A DNA stretch of 6,839 bases from Spirochaetaceae bacterium UBA4077 (GTDB lineage: Bacteria; Spirochaetota; Spirochaetia; Treponematales; Rectinemataceae). The stretch lies in NCBI GenBank assembly GCA_002383375.1, contig DFYR01000015.1:17718-24556 (forward strand). Reading direction: 5' to 3'. A program made the position numbers and the translations under genes. This document shows positions 5,898-6,839 of this stretch, piece after piece. Each line of letters begins with the position of its first letter. Position 1 is the first letter of the stretch. The notes under the pieces were generated by a model. The model was not told where the DNA came from, ran no database searches, and saw only the letters and a list, made by a program, of their open reading frames with translations.

Positions 5898-5927
5898 AGT
5901 ATAGCTTATTCCTTCCCTCTATGATAA
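5898..5927 (-). promoter_or_regulatory. Candidate sigma-70 promoter abutting the lysS start codon
   Basis: On the minus strand TTATCA (5927-5922), an 18-base spacer and TATACT (5903-5898) match the -35 consensus at 4 of 6 and the -10 at 5 of 6 positions. Only 7 bases separate the -10 box from ATG 5890, so transcription would begin at or within a base or two of the start codon, giving a leaderless mRNA. A purine-rich AGGGAAGG (5918-5911) lies 20 bases before the ATG, too far for a normal binding site. An alternative is a promoter further upstream with an unusual leader. Confidence 0.45.
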
Positions 5928-6005
5928 TAGGGGCGGCTTCGCCGATCAGCGGCCAGTATGTGTTGAGATCTAAAACTCCCCTTTAGTTTTTTTAAGAAAA
6001 CAGGC

Positions 6006-6839
6006 CTATAGCAGCGCTTTTCCATTCTCCATAAGCAGGAGCTCCCTGCCTGAATGATCGCTGGCGATGACGGTCGGGCACTGGACAAGACCGTCCAGGT
6101 GGATCATCGCCGGGGCGTCTTCTTCGTAGTTAAAGCCGATTGCGAAGTGACAGGTACTGGCGATTTTTTCGTCTTCCAGCATGTTGCCGGTGATTTTTGC
6201 CTTTTCATTGAGTCCGATGCCGAACTCCCCTAGGTTCCGGGCGTTAGTGGCGTAGCGCAGGGCTTCCTCGGGCTTCATCCCAGACAGGGAAACGAGCGAA
6301 GAGGCCATGTCCATGCCTTTGCGCAGGGCTGTCTCCAGCCGCTGGGCTTGCTCTCCTCCCTCACAGTCCATTACGTAACCGCCTGAGAGCGTGCAGGTGA
6401 TCGGACTATCCAAGAGCATGCAGCCCTCGATGTCGGCCATGGAAGCTTCGAAAACAATCTTCCCCTGGGCGCTTCCCAGGGTAGGGGAGATGAAAACCTC
6501 TCCGGCCGGCAGGTTTCCTCCCTCGCCGGGGAGCCTGAAATCTCCGTCGTCCAGGTGAGCCCTTCTGCCCCTGATGCCGAAACGCAGGTCAGTGCCCGCA
6601 GAAGAAAGTACCTTGATCGAAGAAGACTGATCCAATAGACGCTTCAGCTGTCCTGCTCTCTGCCTCATCTTGCCGTAGTCCGCCGAAAGGGTCCTGGCGA
6701 AGCACTCAACGCTCACTCCAGGAGACCAAAAGGAGCGTATCCTTCGAACTCCCGAAAGGAGGTAGGTAAAAATATGGTTGTAGCTTCTGCCGTCGGGGGC
6801 CTTCAATGGGCAGGAAAGCCTTTTACCGTCCTTGCCCAG
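6006..6839 (-). CDS. M29-family (AmpS/aminopeptidase T-like) metallo-aminopeptidase, 5'-truncated by the window edge
   Basis: Predicted cytosolic two-metal aminopeptidase that removes N-terminal residues from peptides. The frame is open to the last base of the window (LGKDGKRLSC...), so the TTG at 6806 is internal. 277 C-terminal residues are visible, and roughly the first 100 of a usual 370-410 are missing. Motifs by visible position: NLPAGEVFISP with Glu114, ARNLGEFGIGLNEKA with Glu205, CHFAIGFN with His231, and MIHLDGLV with His247 and Asp249. These fit the Glu/Glu/His/His/Asp metal-ligand set of the M29 family. The preceding region, with FWSPGVSVECFARTL and GTDLRFGI, also fits. The gene ends with TAG at 6008-6006. 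About 115 bases separate it from lysS, which has its own likely promoter, so a shared operon is not required. Some M29-fold proteins are dioxygenases (NicX type), but the general peptidase assignment is more likely. I see no clear terminator after it. Confidence 0.88.
   Translation of the reverse strand: MGKDGKRLSCPLKAPDGRSYNHIFTYLLSGVRRIRSFWSPGVSVECFARTLSADYGKMRQRAGQLKRLLDQSSSIKVLSSAGTDLRFGIRGRRAHLDDGDFRLPGEGGNLPAGEVFISPTLGSAQGKIVFEASMADIEGCMLLDSPITCTLSGGYVMDCEGGEQAQRLETALRKGMDMASSLVSLSGMKPEEALRYATNARNLGEFGIGLNEKAKITGNMLEDEKIASTCHFAIGFNYEEDAPAMIHLDGLVQCPTVIASDHSGRELLLMENGKALL

Noticed and set aside
5934..5944. CGGC-TTC-GCCG mini-hairpin upstream of lysS
   Set aside because: Only 4 bp with a 3-base loop and no U-tract on either strand; such repeats are common by chance in GC-rich DNA.
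5972..5993. AAAACT/AGTTTT hairpin followed by T's on the plus strand, between the M29 gene and lysS
   Set aside because: The stem is 6 bp and A/T-rich, and the T-tract is on the wrong strand for the minus-strand M29 gene; no plus-strand gene precedes it. Too weak to call a terminator.
1..6839. Defence system, prophage, insertion sequence or CRISPR array
   Set aside because: All supported genes are housekeeping families. I see no transposase, integrase, nuclease or toxin-like gene and no regularly spaced direct repeats.

Overview
The window is moderately GC-rich bacterial DNA, tightly packed with housekeeping genes and cut at both ends through a gene. The best clue to the organism is a class I (archaeal-type) lysyl-tRNA synthetase. 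This enzyme is the rule in archaea and spirochaetes, occurs in part of the Alphaproteobacteria, and is uncommon in other bacteria. With the rest of the gene set, a free-living or gut-type spirochaete (Spirochaetota) is my preferred guess, but this is inference. I see no insertion sequence, prophage gene, CRISPR array, tRNA or rRNA.

Layout. Left block, plus strand (1-2158): the 3' part of ndk (nucleoside diphosphate kinase), overlapped by 14 bases by a complete M3-family oligoendopeptidase F gene. A 129-base convergent gap (2159-2287) follows; it holds two inverted repeats and a doubtful 43-codon frame. Then rsgA on the minus strand, encoding the circularly permuted ribosome-maturation GTPase. 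Upstream of rsgA lies a gene-poor stretch of about 420 bases (3485-3908). It is the most unusual part of the window: a possible 25-codon gene with a perfect AAGGAGG ribosome binding site, a leader hairpin, a textbook rho-independent terminator that faces the plus strand although no plus-strand gene is present, and a 22-bp near-perfect palindrome that probably ends the next transcript. Right block, minus strand (6839 down to 3909): a partial M29-family aminopeptidase, then class I lysS and a RidA-family gene. The last two are separated by 14 bases and are almost certainly co-transcribed.

Function. The genes serve translation and its upkeep (Lys-tRNA charging, 30S subunit maturation), nucleotide balance (NDK), peptide breakdown (M3 oligopeptidase and M29 aminopeptidase, in separate operons) and removal of reactive enamine/imine by-products of amino-acid metabolism (RidA). 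Most of the window is ordinary. The points worth a second look are the structured region at 3640-3880 and the lysS promoter, whose -10 box sits so close to the start codon that the mRNA may be leaderless.
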